DNA of 64,000 nt from contig NZ_JACHIU010000001.1 in assembly GCF_014207705.1 (NCBI RefSeq), forward strand, positions 5,510,501-5,574,500, in the 5' to 3' direction. This document shows, piece by piece, positions 36,045-44,677 of the stretch. The notes below the pieces were generated by a model, which did no database searches, was not told the DNA's origin, and worked only from the letters and a program-made list of their open reading frames with translations. Source of the DNA: Sphaerisporangium rubeum. GTDB taxonomy: Bacteria; Actinomycetota; Actinomycetes; Streptosporangiales; Streptosporangiaceae. Position 1 is the first letter of the stretch. Each line of letters begins with the position of its first letter. The position numbers and the translations under genes were made by a program.

Positions 36045-36926
36045 ATGACGGACATCTCCCCCATGGCGCCGGTCCGCCTGCCCCGCAGGGCCGGCGGACG
36101 GCGCCTCGGCGCGCCGGGCTGGGCCGCGGCGCTGCCTCTGCTGATCTTCGTGGGGCTCGCCTTCGGCGTCCCCGCCGCGGCCCTGCTCGGCGGCGCGTTC
36201 ACCTCCGAGGGCTCGTTCACCACGGCCAACCTCACCGAGTCGCTCCAGGGGGCCTACCTCACGGCGCTGCTCGGCAGCGTCAAGCTCTCCGTGCTGGTCG
36301 CCGTCACCGGCGCCGTGCTCGGGACGTTCCTCGCGCAGGCCGTCGTGACGTCGCGGTTCCGCGCGCTGCGTGAGGCCGTGCTGACGGCGTCCGGGGTGCT
36401 CGCCAACTTCGGTGGCGTTCCGCTGGCGTTCGCGTGGATCGCGACCCTCGGCAACTCCGGCGTGCTCACCCGCGGCCTCGGCCTCGGCGACGCCGGGTGG
36501 AGCCTGTACAGCTTCTGGGGTCTCGCGCTGGTGTACCTGTACTTCTCCATCCCGCTGATGGTGCTGGTCATGGTGCCGGCGCTGGACGGCCTGCGTCCGC
36601 AGTGGCGGGAGGCGGCGCGCGGCAACGGCGCGTCGGCGTGGCAGTTCTGGCGGTACGTCGGCGTCCCGGTGCTCACCCCCGCGCTGCTCGGCGGGGTCGT
36701 GCTGCTGTTCGGCGGGGCCTTCGCCGCGTACGCCACCGCCGCCGCCATGGTCGGCACGGTCGTGCCGCTGGTCACGCTGCAGATCGCGGACGCGCTCACC
36801 GGCAACGTGCTGATCGGCCACGAGAACGTGGCGCTCGCGCTCAGCTTCGACATGATCGTGGTGGCCGGTCTGGTGATGGCCGTCTACCTGCCCCTCCAGC
36901 GCAGGAGCGCGCGATGGCTGCGCTGA
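36045..36926 (+). CDS. ABC importer permease 1
   Basis: The 293-aa inner-membrane protein has six helices, from AAALPLLIFVGLAFGVPAAA to the C-terminal VVAGLVMAVYLPL. The ATPase-contact EAA loop is EAARGNGASAWQFWRYVGVP. It starts five bases after the stop of the binding protein (ATG at 36045). Its end overlaps the second permease gene by 13 bases. It pairs with that permease to form the channel of the importer. Confidence 0.92.
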   Translation: MTDISPMAPVRLPRRAGGRRLGAPGWAAALPLLIFVGLAFGVPAAALLGGAFTSEGSFTTANLTESLQGAYLTALLGSVKLSVLVAVTGAVLGTFLAQAVVTSRFRALREAVLTASGVLANFGGVPLAFAWIATLGNSGVLTRGLGLGDAGWSLYSFWGLALVYLYFSIPLMVLVMVPALDGLRPQWREAARGNGASAWQFWRYVGVPVLTPALLGGVVLLFGGAFAAYATAAAMVGTVVPLVTLQIADALTGNVLIGHENVALALSFDMIVVAGLVMAVYLPLQRRSARWLR

Positions 36927-37783
36927 CCCCCACCGTCCTCCCCGACGTCGAGGCCCCCGCGTCCCGTACGGCCCGGCCCCGCCGGGTGCGGGGGTGGCGC
37001 GGCGTGGTGCTCGCGCTCGCCGGGCTGTACTTCGTGGTGCCGCTGCTCGCGTCGTTCGTGTTCACCGTGAACGACCCCGTGCGGGGGTTCACGCTCGACG
37101 CCTACCTGGAGATCTTCGGCGCCGAGGGCTTCGTGCCGAGTCTGCTGCTGTCGCTCGGGCTCGCCGCCGCGACCATCGTGGTGGTGCTGGTCCTGACGCT
37201 GCCGGCGATGCTCGCCGTACGGCTCACCGCGCCGCGGCTGCGGCCGGTCATGGAGGTGCTGTGCACCCTGCCGCTGGTGGTGCCGCCGATCACGTTCGTG
37301 GCCGGCATCGGCACCGTGCTGCGGTGGGGGCCCGACCACCTGGCCGCCACGCCGTTCTACCAGACCGTGATCGCCGTCCAGGATCCGGCGTTCCCGGTGG
37401 TGCTGGTCATCGCGTACGTCGTGCTGGCGCTGCCGTTCGTGTACCGGGCCCTGGACTCCGGGCTCGGCGCCATGGACGTGCGCACGCTCGTGGAGGCGGC
37501 ACGCAACTGCGGCGCCTCATGGCCGCACGTACTGCTGCGGGTCGTCGTGCCGAACCTCGCGTCCGGGCTCGCGAGCGCGTCGTTCCTGACGCTGGCGCTG
37601 GTGCTCGGCGAGTACACCGTGGCGCGGCTGCTCGGGTTCCAGCCGTTCTCGGTGTGGATCGTCACGATCTCCGGGTCCGACGCCGCCATGTCGGTCGCCG
37701 TGTCCATCTTCAGCCTGCTGCTGACATGGCTGCTGCTGCTCGTCCTGTCCACCGCGGGAACCAACAGAAGGAGTCGGTCGTGA
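36914..37783 (+). CDS. ABC importer permease 2
   Basis: The 289-aa protein is the second membrane subunit, with six helices, beginning VVLALAGLYFVVPLLASFVF after a Pro/Arg-rich N-terminus. The EAA loop is EAARNCGASWPHVLLRVVVP. The ATG at 36914 lies within the end of the first permease gene; its stop overlaps the GTG of the ATPase gene (GTGA). Translational coupling should keep subunits in ratio. Confidence 0.92.
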   Translation: MAALTPTVLPDVEAPASRTARPRRVRGWRGVVLALAGLYFVVPLLASFVFTVNDPVRGFTLDAYLEIFGAEGFVPSLLLSLGLAAATIVVVLVLTLPAMLAVRLTAPRLRPVMEVLCTLPLVVPPITFVAGIGTVLRWGPDHLAATPFYQTVIAVQDPAFPVVLVIAYVVLALPFVYRALDSGLGAMDVRTLVEAARNCGASWPHVLLRVVVPNLASGLASASFLTLALVLGEYTVARLLGFQPFSVWIVTISGSDAAMSVAVSIFSLLLTWLLLLVLSTAGTNRRSRS

Positions 37784-38850
37784 ACGGCGCGCGAGTGGAG
37801 TTCCGTGGGTTGCGCCGGACGTTCGGCGCGACCACCGCGCTCGCCGGGCTGGACCTGACGGTCGCGCCGGGTGAGCTGATCGCGCTGCTCGGGCCGTCCG
37901 GATGCGGCAAGACGACGGCGCTGCGGTGCGTCGCCGGGTTCGAGACCCCCGACGCGGGGGCCGTGCTCGTCGACGGCCACGACATCACGCATGTGCCGGC
38001 CAACCGGCGCGACGCCGGGATGGTGTTCCAGTCCTACAGCCTGTTCCCCAACCTCAACGCGCGCGACAACGTGGCGTTCGGCATGCGGGTGCGTAAGGTA
38101 CCCACCGCAAGGCGGCACGCGCGGGCCGCCGAGCTGCTGGAACTGGTCGGGCTGCCGGTGCACGGCGACCGGTACCCGCACCAGATGTCCGGCGGCCAGC
38201 AGCAGCGGGTCGCGCTGGCGCGGGCCCTGGCGCTGGAGCCGCGGGTGCTGCTGCTGGACGAGCCGCTGTCGGCGCTGGACGCCAAGGTGCGGGTCTCCCT
38301 GCGCGAGGAGATCCGGCGGCTGCAGCAGTCGCTCGGCATCACGACGATCTTCGTGACGCACGACCAGGAGGAGGCGCTGTCGGTCGCCGACCACGTCGCG
38401 GTGCTCAAGGACGGACGCCTCGAGCAGTCCGGCACGCCGGCCGAGGTGTACGACACACCGGCGACACCGTTCGTGGCCGAGTTCGTCGGCACCATGAACC
38501 ACCTGCCGGGACGGCTGTCCGGCGCCGAGGTCGAGGTGCTCGGCCGGCGGCTGCCGGTGCACGGGCCGCTGCCGGGGACGGCGGACGTGGACGTGCTGGT
38601 GCGGCCGGAGACCGTGCTGGTCGGCCCCGCTCCCGACGGCGCGGCCGAGGTGGTGGCGTCGTCGTTCCGCGGCGCGTCGGTGCGGCTGCGACTGCGCGCC
38701 GGGGACACCGAGTTCCTCGCCGACCTGCCGGGACACGACGCCACGCGGTACGCGCTCGGGGACCGGGTCGACGTGCGGCTCGTGGAACGGCCGGTGCTGG
38801 TCGCGGCCCGCACCGCGGCCTCGGTGCCTGAGGTCGTCGCCGCCGAATGA
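37780..38850 (+). CDS. ABC importer ATP-binding protein (PotA/FbpC-like)
   Basis: The 356-aa ATPase shows Walker A GPSGCGKTTAL (residues about 38-48), signature MSGGQQQRVALARAL, Walker B VLLLDEPLSALD and the switch histidine in FVTHDQEEAL. The C-terminal 120 residues form a TOBE regulatory domain (MNHLPGRLSG, VLVRPETVLVG). The overall form is that of the PotA/FbpC/ThiQ group, in keeping with the binding protein class. The GTG at 37780 has GGAG close upstream. This is the last gene of the importer; a kinase gene begins 65 bases later. Confidence 0.93.
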   Translation: MNGARVEFRGLRRTFGATTALAGLDLTVAPGELIALLGPSGCGKTTALRCVAGFETPDAGAVLVDGHDITHVPANRRDAGMVFQSYSLFPNLNARDNVAFGMRVRKVPTARRHARAAELLELVGLPVHGDRYPHQMSGGQQQRVALARALALEPRVLLLDEPLSALDAKVRVSLREEIRRLQQSLGITTIFVTHDQEEALSVADHVAVLKDGRLEQSGTPAEVYDTPATPFVAEFVGTMNHLPGRLSGAEVEVLGRRLPVHGPLPGTADVDVLVRPETVLVGPAPDGAAEVVASSFRGASVRLRLRAGDTEFLADLPGHDATRYALGDRVDVRLVERPVLVAARTAASVPEVVAAE

Positions 38851-38915
38851 CCGGCCGCGGGAGTCCCTGTCGATAAGGTAGGCACTCGCGAACGGGTACA
38901 TAGCGGTTAGGCGAC

Positions 38916-40907
38916 GTGGTGAACAACCTGAGTCCGGGTGACCCCTCCCAGATCGGCCGATACCAGGTGATCGGCCGGCTGGGCCGGGGCGGTATGGGGA
39001 CGGTCTACCTCGGGCTGGACGACACGGGGCAGCGGGTCGCCATCAAGGTGATCAACCCGGAGTACAGCCGGCACGACCTGTTCCGTGACCGGTTCCGGCG
39101 GGAGGCCGAGGCGGCACGCCGGGTCCGCCGCTTCTGCACGGCCGCGGTCCTCGACGCCGACCTCGACGGCGACCAGCTGTACGTCGTCACCGAGTACGTC
39201 GACGGCCCCGACCTGGAACACGCCGTGCGCACCGGCGGGCCCCTGCGCGGCTCCAGCCTGGACGCGCTGGCCGTCGGGGTGGCGACGGCGCTCACCGCCA
39301 TCCACGGCGCCGGCATCGTGCACCGCGACCTGAAGCCGTCCAACGTGCTGCTGTCCCCCGTCGGCCCCCGGGTCATCGACTTCGGCATCGCCCGCGCCAT
39401 GGACACCCTCAGCGCGCTCACCGGCACCGGCCAGCTCGTCGGCACCCCCCGGTACATGGCCCCCGAGACGCTGCGCGGCGAACCGGTCTCCCCCGCCTGC
39501 GACGTCTTCTCCTGGGGCTGCCTTGTGGCCTTCGCCGCCACCGGCCGTCCCCCGTTCACCGCCGAGGCCCTCCCCGCCATCGTCTACCAGATCCTCAACG
39601 CCGACCCCGTCCTGTCCGGCCTCGACCCCTCCCTCCACGCGCTGATCACCGCCACCCTCGCCAAGGACCCCTCCCGCCGCCCCACCTCCCAGCAGATCCT
39701 CGACCAACTGATCGGCCGCACCACCCCGGAGAACGCGCACCACTCGGTGACCGAAGCCTGGCAACACTCCTCCCCACCTCCCTACCCGGCCCCCTCCGGA
39801 AACACCACCCCGGCCTACACCGGCCGCCCCGGCACCACTCCGCATCCCCCCGGAACCACGCCTCCCCCGTACGCCGGCCCCCCTGAGGCCGCAGCTCCCC
39901 GGTACGCCGGATCGACCGGCCACACCGGGACCACCCATCACAGCGCCGGCCCACCCCCCACCGCGCCGTACTCCGGCCCGTATGCCGGTCACCCCACCGC
40001 GCCGCACCCCGGCGACCCGGCACAAGGCCACCCCGGGTACGGCCCCACCGCCGCGCACCACAACCCCGCCGCGACCGCGTCCCTCCACCCCGGCCCCACA
40101 GCTCACGGAGGCGGGCCGGCCCTGGCCGGTGGCCGCTCCGGCGGAAGCCGTCGGACACGGCTGATCGGCATCGCCGCCGCCGCGGTGGTGCTGGCCGTGG
40201 TCGCCGGTTTCGGCGTGCGGGCCCTGCTCGCGCCGTCCGGTCCTCCGACCGACCTCGCCTACCTCTACCGGGACGACTTCAACCAGAGCGGCACCGGCTG
40301 GGGTGGCTCGACGTACACCGGCGTGGACTACAGCACCTACGGCTACGCACCCGACGGCTACTACGCCATCGACGTGGACGGCGGCCACCCCGAACGCGCC
40401 GAGAAGGCCCCGATCCCCTACCTGCCGAAGCAACCGGCCTCCCCCGACCCGTCCGCGACCCCCACCCCGACGACCCCCGACCGGCTCCTCATCAGCGTGA
40501 CCGCCGGCACCCGCCGGGCCCGCGCGGACGGCGAGTACGGCCTGTTCTGCCGGGCCGACCAGGAGTACCACCTGAGCCGCTACGAGTTCCTGGTCGACGG
40601 CCGCGGCCAGGCGAGGATCCGCCGCGTCACCAAGGGAGCCGGGGGCAACCTGACTCCTCCTGTCGCCGTCAAGAACCTCTCCTCTCCTTCCCTGCTCCAG
40701 GCCGAATGCGCCGCCACCACGGAGGGCCTCCGCCTGACCATGTGGATCAACGGCCAGGAACTGCACTCCTACACCGACCCGTCTCCCCTCCCGAACGGCG
40801 ACGTCGGCGTGCTCGCCAGAGTCCCCCCGGACAAGGCCGGTCCCGCGCTCAAGACGTCCTTCGACGACTTCACCGTGCAGGGCCCCGCCGCGACCTCGAC
40901 CCCCTGA
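38916..40907 (+). CDS. Serine/threonine protein kinase with extracellular jelly-roll-like domain
   Basis: The 663-aa kinase has a PknB-type catalytic domain in residues about 14-270: GRLGRGGMGTVYLG, VAIKVIN, HRDLKPSNVLL, DFGIARAMD and GTPRYMAPE. A 140-residue Pro/Thr/Tyr-rich disordered juxtamembrane part follows, then one helix (IGIAAAAVVLAVVAGFGV, near 420). The extracellular C-terminus (about 230 aa) begins YRDDFNQSGTGWGGSTYTGV and contains ISVTAGTRR.., YGLFCRADQEYHLSRYEF and TSFDDFTVQGP. This resembles the concanavalin-like domains found in other actinobacterial kinases, so the sensor may bind a glycan (inference). No PASTA repeats are present. Translation starts at one of two adjacent GTG codons, 38916 or 38919. 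Confidence 0.9.
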   Translation: MVNNLSPGDPSQIGRYQVIGRLGRGGMGTVYLGLDDTGQRVAIKVINPEYSRHDLFRDRFRREAEAARRVRRFCTAAVLDADLDGDQLYVVTEYVDGPDLEHAVRTGGPLRGSSLDALAVGVATALTAIHGAGIVHRDLKPSNVLLSPVGPRVIDFGIARAMDTLSALTGTGQLVGTPRYMAPETLRGEPVSPACDVFSWGCLVAFAATGRPPFTAEALPAIVYQILNADPVLSGLDPSLHALITATLAKDPSRRPTSQQILDQLIGRTTPENAHHSVTEAWQHSSPPPYPAPSGNTTPAYTGRPGTTPHPPGTTPPPYAGPPEAAAPRYAGSTGHTGTTHHSAGPPPTAPYSGPYAGHPTAPHPGDPAQGHPGYGPTAAHHNPAATASLHPGPTAHGGGPALAGGRSGGSRRTRLIGIAAAAVVLAVVAGFGVRALLAPSGPPTDLAYLYRDDFNQSGTGWGGSTYTGVDYSTYGYAPDGYYAIDVDGGHPERAEKAPIPYLPKQPASPDPSATPTPTTPDRLLISVTAGTRRARADGEYGLFCRADQEYHLSRYEFLVDGRGQARIRRVTKGAGGNLTPPVAVKNLSSPSLLQAECAATTEGLRLTMWINGQELHSYTDPSPLPNGDVGVLARVPPDKAGPALKTSFDDFTVQGPAATSTP

Positions 40908-40920
40908 CGTCACACCGGCC

Positions 40921-43329
40921 TCATGCCGACGAGCGGATGATCAGGTCGGTGGGGAGGATGACGGAGCCCGCCGGGCCGCCTTCGATGTGACGCAGCAGCA
41001 GGCGGATCGCGGCCCGTGCCTGATCGTGCATCGACGTGCGGATGGTGGTGAGCGGCGGGATGGTGAACGCGGCGGCGTCGATGTCGTCGAAGCCGATCAC
41101 TGCGACGTCGTCGGGGACGCGGCGGCCGGTCTCGTGCAACACGCTCAGCGCGCCGATGGCCATCAGGTCGTTGGCCGCGAAGACCGCGTCCAGCTCGGGG
41201 TCGTCCTCAAGGAGCCGGCGCATGGCCTCGGCGCCTGAGGTCCGGCTGAAGGACCCCAAGGCGATCATGGGCCGGCGGTCCTGCTCGGCGAGCACCTGCT
41301 CGTAGCCGGTGAGCCGGTCCTGAGCGGCGACGCTGTCCAGCGGACCACCGATCATGGCGACCCGGCGCCGGCCGGCCGACAGCAGGTGACGGACGGCGGC
41401 CACGGCTCCGCCGGTGTTGTCGGCGTCGACGTACGGCATGGCGCCGGGGGAGGCGGAGCGGCCGAGCGCCACCACCGGGACCCCGGTGCGCAGCAACGCG
41501 GCGCGTAACGGGTCACCGGCCGGGCCTGGCAGCAGGACGGCGCCGTCGACCTGACCGCCGGCCACGTAACTCTCCGCGCGGCTGCGGCTGCGGCTGGACC
41601 CCGCGAGGACCAGGGTGACGTGCTTGCCGGCCTCCTCCAGCGCGTGTCCGGCGGAACGGACCACGACCGAGAACGCCGGGTCCTCGCCACGGGTCCACGG
41701 CGCGTCGGGGACGATCAGCGCGACACCGTCGGTGCGTTCGGTGACGAGGCTGCGCGCGGCCGAGTTGGGGACGTACCCGAGCTCGTCCACCGCCTGCATG
41801 ACGGTGGCGCGGAACTCGTCGCTGACCGTGGCCTCTCCGTTGATGACCCGTGACACGGTCGAGCGCGACACCCCGGCCCGCGCCGCCACGGCCTCCAGCG
41901 TGGGTCGCCGCGCGCGCTCGTTGTGCAGGCCGTTGCGCCGGATCACGTCGCGGTACCACAGCGCGCTGTCCTTGAGCAGCCGCCGCTGGGTGGCGTAGTC
42001 GACGTGCACGATGCCGAACCTCTTGGTGTACCCCTCGGCCCACTCGAAGTTGTCCAGCAGCGACCACACGAGGTACCCCCGAAGGTCGGCCCCGGCCTGG
42101 ATCGCGTCGTACGCGGCACGCAGGTGCGCGTCGAGGTAGGCGACGCGGTCGGCGTCCCGCACCCGGCCCTCGGTGACCACGTCGTCGAACGCGGCGCCGT
42201 TCTCGGTGACGAGCAACCCCACACCCGGGTGGTCGCGGGTCAGGCGCTCCAGCATGCGGGACAGGCCGGTCGGCACGATGGGCCACCCCATGGCGGTGGT
42301 CGGCGCGTACGCACCGCAGAACTCGATGTCCTCGGTGCCGGGGTAGGCGGCGTTGGCCGGCTCACCGGGGCCGTAACGGACCACGCACGGCGTGTAGTAG
42401 TTGATGCCGAGCAGGTCGACAGGCTGCTTGATGGTGGTGAGGTCGCCGTCGCGGATGTGGCCGAGCCCGGCGGTGCGCTCGATCATCGGCAGCAGCCGCG
42501 CGGGGTACTCACCGCGCAGCGCGGGGTCGAGGAACTGCCGGTTCAGCAGCGCGTCGACCCGTTCCACCGCCTCGGCGTCCTCAGGCGACAGCTCGGCTGC
42601 GGGGTCGTTGACCTGACCCGGTGTCATCACCGGCGCGAGGTTGAGCATCAGCGCGATCGTCGCGGCCCCGTCGGCGCGCAGCGCCTGCGCGGTCAGCCCG
42701 TGCGCCAGCAGCAGGTGGTGCGCCGCACGGAACGCGTCCGCCATGGAGGTGCGGCCCGGCGCGTGCGCGCCGATGCCGTACCCGATGAACGCCGACACCC
42801 AGGGCTCGTTGACCGTCATCCACGTGCCGACCCGGTCGCCGAGCCGCTCGTACACCACACGCGCGTAGTCGGCGAGCCGGTACGCGGTGTCCCGGGAGGC
42901 CCACCCCCCGGCGTCCTCCAGGGCCTGCGGCAGATCCCAGTGGTACAGCGTGACGTACGGCGTGATGCCGGCGGCGAGCAGCCTGTCGACCAGGCGGTCG
43001 TAGAAGCCGAGCCCCGCCGCGTTGACGGCCCCCGCGCCGGCCGGCATGACGCGCGGCCATGACACCGAGAAGCGGTACGCCATCAGGTCGAGGCGATCCA
43101 TCAGCCCGACGTCCTCGGCGTACCGGTTGTAGTGGTCGCACGCGATCTCGCCGGTATGGCCTTGCAGGATGGCACCCTGCCGCCTGCCGAAGACATCCCA
43201 GATCGAGGGGCCGCGGCCGTCCGCGTCCACGGCACCCTCCACCTGGTAGGCGGCGGTGGCGGCCCCCCAGACGAACCCCTCGGGAAAGACGAGGGTCTTC
43301 CCGCGCGCGGCCATGGTGGTGGCGGTCAT
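40921..43329 (-). CDS. Fusion: GH1 beta-glucosidase followed by LacI-family regulator
   Basis: One 802-aa frame holds two complete proteins. Residues 1 to about 468 are a GH1 enzyme: FPEGFVWGAATAAYQVEGA near the start, acid/base glutamate in TVNEPW (about 175), nucleophile glutamate in VTENGAAFDD (376), and FEWAEGYTKRFGIVHVDY. Residues 476 onward are a LacI regulator, with helix-turn-helix TLEAVAARAGVSRSTVSRVI (about 477-496) and a periplasmic-binding-like core ending in GFDDIDAAAFTIPPLTTIR. The joint (RRNGLHNERARRPTLE) has no stop, ATG or TTG; one GTG near 41946 lacks a Shine-Dalgarno. The ATG at 43329 has GAGGAG ten bases upstream. The gene converges on the kinase gene with 13 bases between. 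Confidence 0.85.
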   Translation of the reverse strand: MTATTMAARGKTLVFPEGFVWGAATAAYQVEGAVDADGRGPSIWDVFGRRQGAILQGHTGEIACDHYNRYAEDVGLMDRLDLMAYRFSVSWPRVMPAGAGAVNAAGLGFYDRLVDRLLAAGITPYVTLYHWDLPQALEDAGGWASRDTAYRLADYARVVYERLGDRVGTWMTVNEPWVSAFIGYGIGAHAPGRTSMADAFRAAHHLLLAHGLTAQALRADGAATIALMLNLAPVMTPGQVNDPAAELSPEDAEAVERVDALLNRQFLDPALRGEYPARLLPMIERTAGLGHIRDGDLTTIKQPVDLLGINYYTPCVVRYGPGEPANAAYPGTEDIEFCGAYAPTTAMGWPIVPTGLSRMLERLTRDHPGVGLLVTENGAAFDDVVTEGRVRDADRVAYLDAHLRAAYDAIQAGADLRGYLVWSLLDNFEWAEGYTKRFGIVHVDYATQRRLLKDSALWYRDVIRRNGLHNERARRPTLEAVAARAGVSRSTVSRVINGEATVSDEFRATVMQAVDELGYVPNSAARSLVTERTDGVALIVPDAPWTRGEDPAFSVVVRSAGHALEEAGKHVTLVLAGSSRSRSRAESYVAGGQVDGAVLLPGPAGDPLRAALLRTGVPVVALGRSASPGAMPYVDADNTGGAVAAVRHLLSAGRRRVAMIGGPLDSVAAQDRLTGYEQVLAEQDRRPMIALGSFSRTSGAEAMRRLLEDDPELDAVFAANDLMAIGALSVLHETGRRVPDDVAVIGFDDIDAAAFTIPPLTTIRTSMHDQARAAIRLLLRHIEGGPAGSVILPTDLIIRSSA

Positions 43330-43401
43330 CGTGCTGCAGCTCCTCGTGGCCGGCCCGCGGGACGGCGCCGGTGCCGTCCCGTCCTTCCGGGCCTTTCTCA
43401 C

Positions 43402-43409
43402 CAACGTTG
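43402..43409. promoter_or_regulatory. Small palindrome CAACGTTG, possible LacI-type operator
   Basis: CAACGTTG lies 73 bases before the GH1-LacI start and in the divergent gap shared with the oxidoreductase at 43581. LacI operators are usually longer palindromes, so this is only a candidate. Confidence 0.2.
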
Positions 43410-43580
43410 TACACGACGGATGAGGACCCGGGCAGGGCCGCGACCAGGCCCTGTGGACAACTCGGGAAACCGGCGCGGGGAGACCGGAGGAAACGGACGC
43501 GTGCGGGGAACAACGAGCAGGTGGCCGAAGTTGGCCATGATCGTATGAGGACCGTCCCATCGACAAAGGAGCCACGCGTC

Positions 43581-44543
43581 ATGCATGCCATCGTCGTCTC
43601 GACCCCAGGCGGACGGTCCGCACTCCAGCACACGAAGGTGCCCGCTCCGTCCCCCGGTCCCGGCGAGGTCCTCGTCGAGGTCGAGGCGGCCGGTGTGAAC
43701 TTCATCGACGTCTACCAGCGTGAGGGTCGCTATCCGCTGCCGACACCGTTCACCTTGGGTCTGGAAGGCGCCGGCACCGTCTCCGCCGTGGGGGAAGGCG
43801 TCGACGACATCGCGGCAGGCGACCGGGTGGGCTGGGTCAACTCCCTCGGCACCTACGCGGAGAAGGTCGTCGTCCCCGCCTCCCAGGCCATCCCGCTGCC
43901 GGACGGCCTCGCCGCGGACCTCGCGGCGGCCGTCCTGCTGCAGGGCCTCACCGCGCACTACCTGACCCACTCGCTGTACGAGGTGAGATCTGGGGACGAC
44001 GTGCTCGTGCACGCGGCGGCCGGTGGTATGGGCCTGCTGCTCACCCAGATGGTGAAGCTGCGCGGCGGCCGGGTGATCGGCACCGTCTCCACCGAGGAGA
44101 AGGAGAAGACGGCTCGCGAGGCCGGCGCCGACGACGTGCTGCGCTACGAGGGCTTCGCCGACAAGGTCCGCGAACTGACCGACGGCAAGGGTGTGCACGT
44201 GGTGTACGACGGCGTCGGCGCGGCGACCTTCGACGGCAGCCTCGCGTCACTGCGGATCCGCGGCATGCTGGCCCTGTACGGCGCGGCGAGCGGCCCGGTG
44301 GAGCCGATCGACCCGCAGCGGCTCAACCAGGGTGGTTCGCTGTACCTGACCCGGCCCACCCTCGCGCACTACACCCTCACCCGCGACGAGCTGCTGTGGC
44401 GCGCGAGCGACGTGCTCGGCTGGGTCGAGTCCGGTGCGCTGAAGGTGCACGTCTCCGAGCGCTACCCGCTGGCCGACGCGGCACGGGCCCACGAGGCCCT
44501 GGAGGGCCGCCGCACCACAGGCAAGCTGCTGCTGATCCCGTGA
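43581..44543 (+). CDS. NADPH:quinone oxidoreductase (zeta-crystallin type)
   Basis: The 320-aa protein belongs to the zinc-independent medium-chain dehydrogenase/reductase family. It begins AIVVSTPGGRSALQHTKVP with the GroES-like domain (VNFIDVYQREGRYPLPTPF). The NADPH-binding Rossmann fold shows VLVHAAAGGMGLLLTQMVKL, and YDGVGAATFDGSLASLRI and GGSLYLTRPTL are typical later segments. It reduces quinones using NADPH, one electron at a time in characterised relatives. AAAGGAG precedes the ATG at 43581. It is divergent from the GH1-LacI gene. Confidence 0.92.
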   Translation: MHAIVVSTPGGRSALQHTKVPAPSPGPGEVLVEVEAAGVNFIDVYQREGRYPLPTPFTLGLEGAGTVSAVGEGVDDIAAGDRVGWVNSLGTYAEKVVVPASQAIPLPDGLAADLAAAVLLQGLTAHYLTHSLYEVRSGDDVLVHAAAGGMGLLLTQMVKLRGGRVIGTVSTEEKEKTAREAGADDVLRYEGFADKVRELTDGKGVHVVYDGVGAATFDGSLASLRIRGMLALYGAASGPVEPIDPQRLNQGGSLYLTRPTLAHYTLTRDELLWRASDVLGWVESGALKVHVSERYPLADAARAHEALEGRRTTGKLLLIP

Positions 44544-44569
44544 CGCGTGGCCGTGGTGGTGATCACGGA

Positions 44570-44677
44570 TCAGGTCGTCGCGAGGCCGAACAGCACGACA
44601 CCGAGGTAGATCCCTCCGGCGATCGCCACCACGTGCAGCACGATCGACCACACACGCAAAGCGGTCTCTTCGCTCAT
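44570..44677 (-). CDS. 35-aa single-pass membrane protein, coupled to SHOCT gene
   Basis: The frame encodes an acidic N-terminus (SEETALRVW) followed by one hydrophobic helix of about 22 residues (VLHVVAIAGGIYLGVVLFGL) and a short end. Its ATG at 44677 overlaps the stop of the SHOCT membrane protein gene (TGATG), a common form of coupled translation. The third codon positions are mostly G or C. No function can be read; it may be a partner of the upstream protein. Confidence 0.6.
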   Translation of the reverse strand: MSEETALRVWSIVLHVVAIAGGIYLGVVLFGLATT

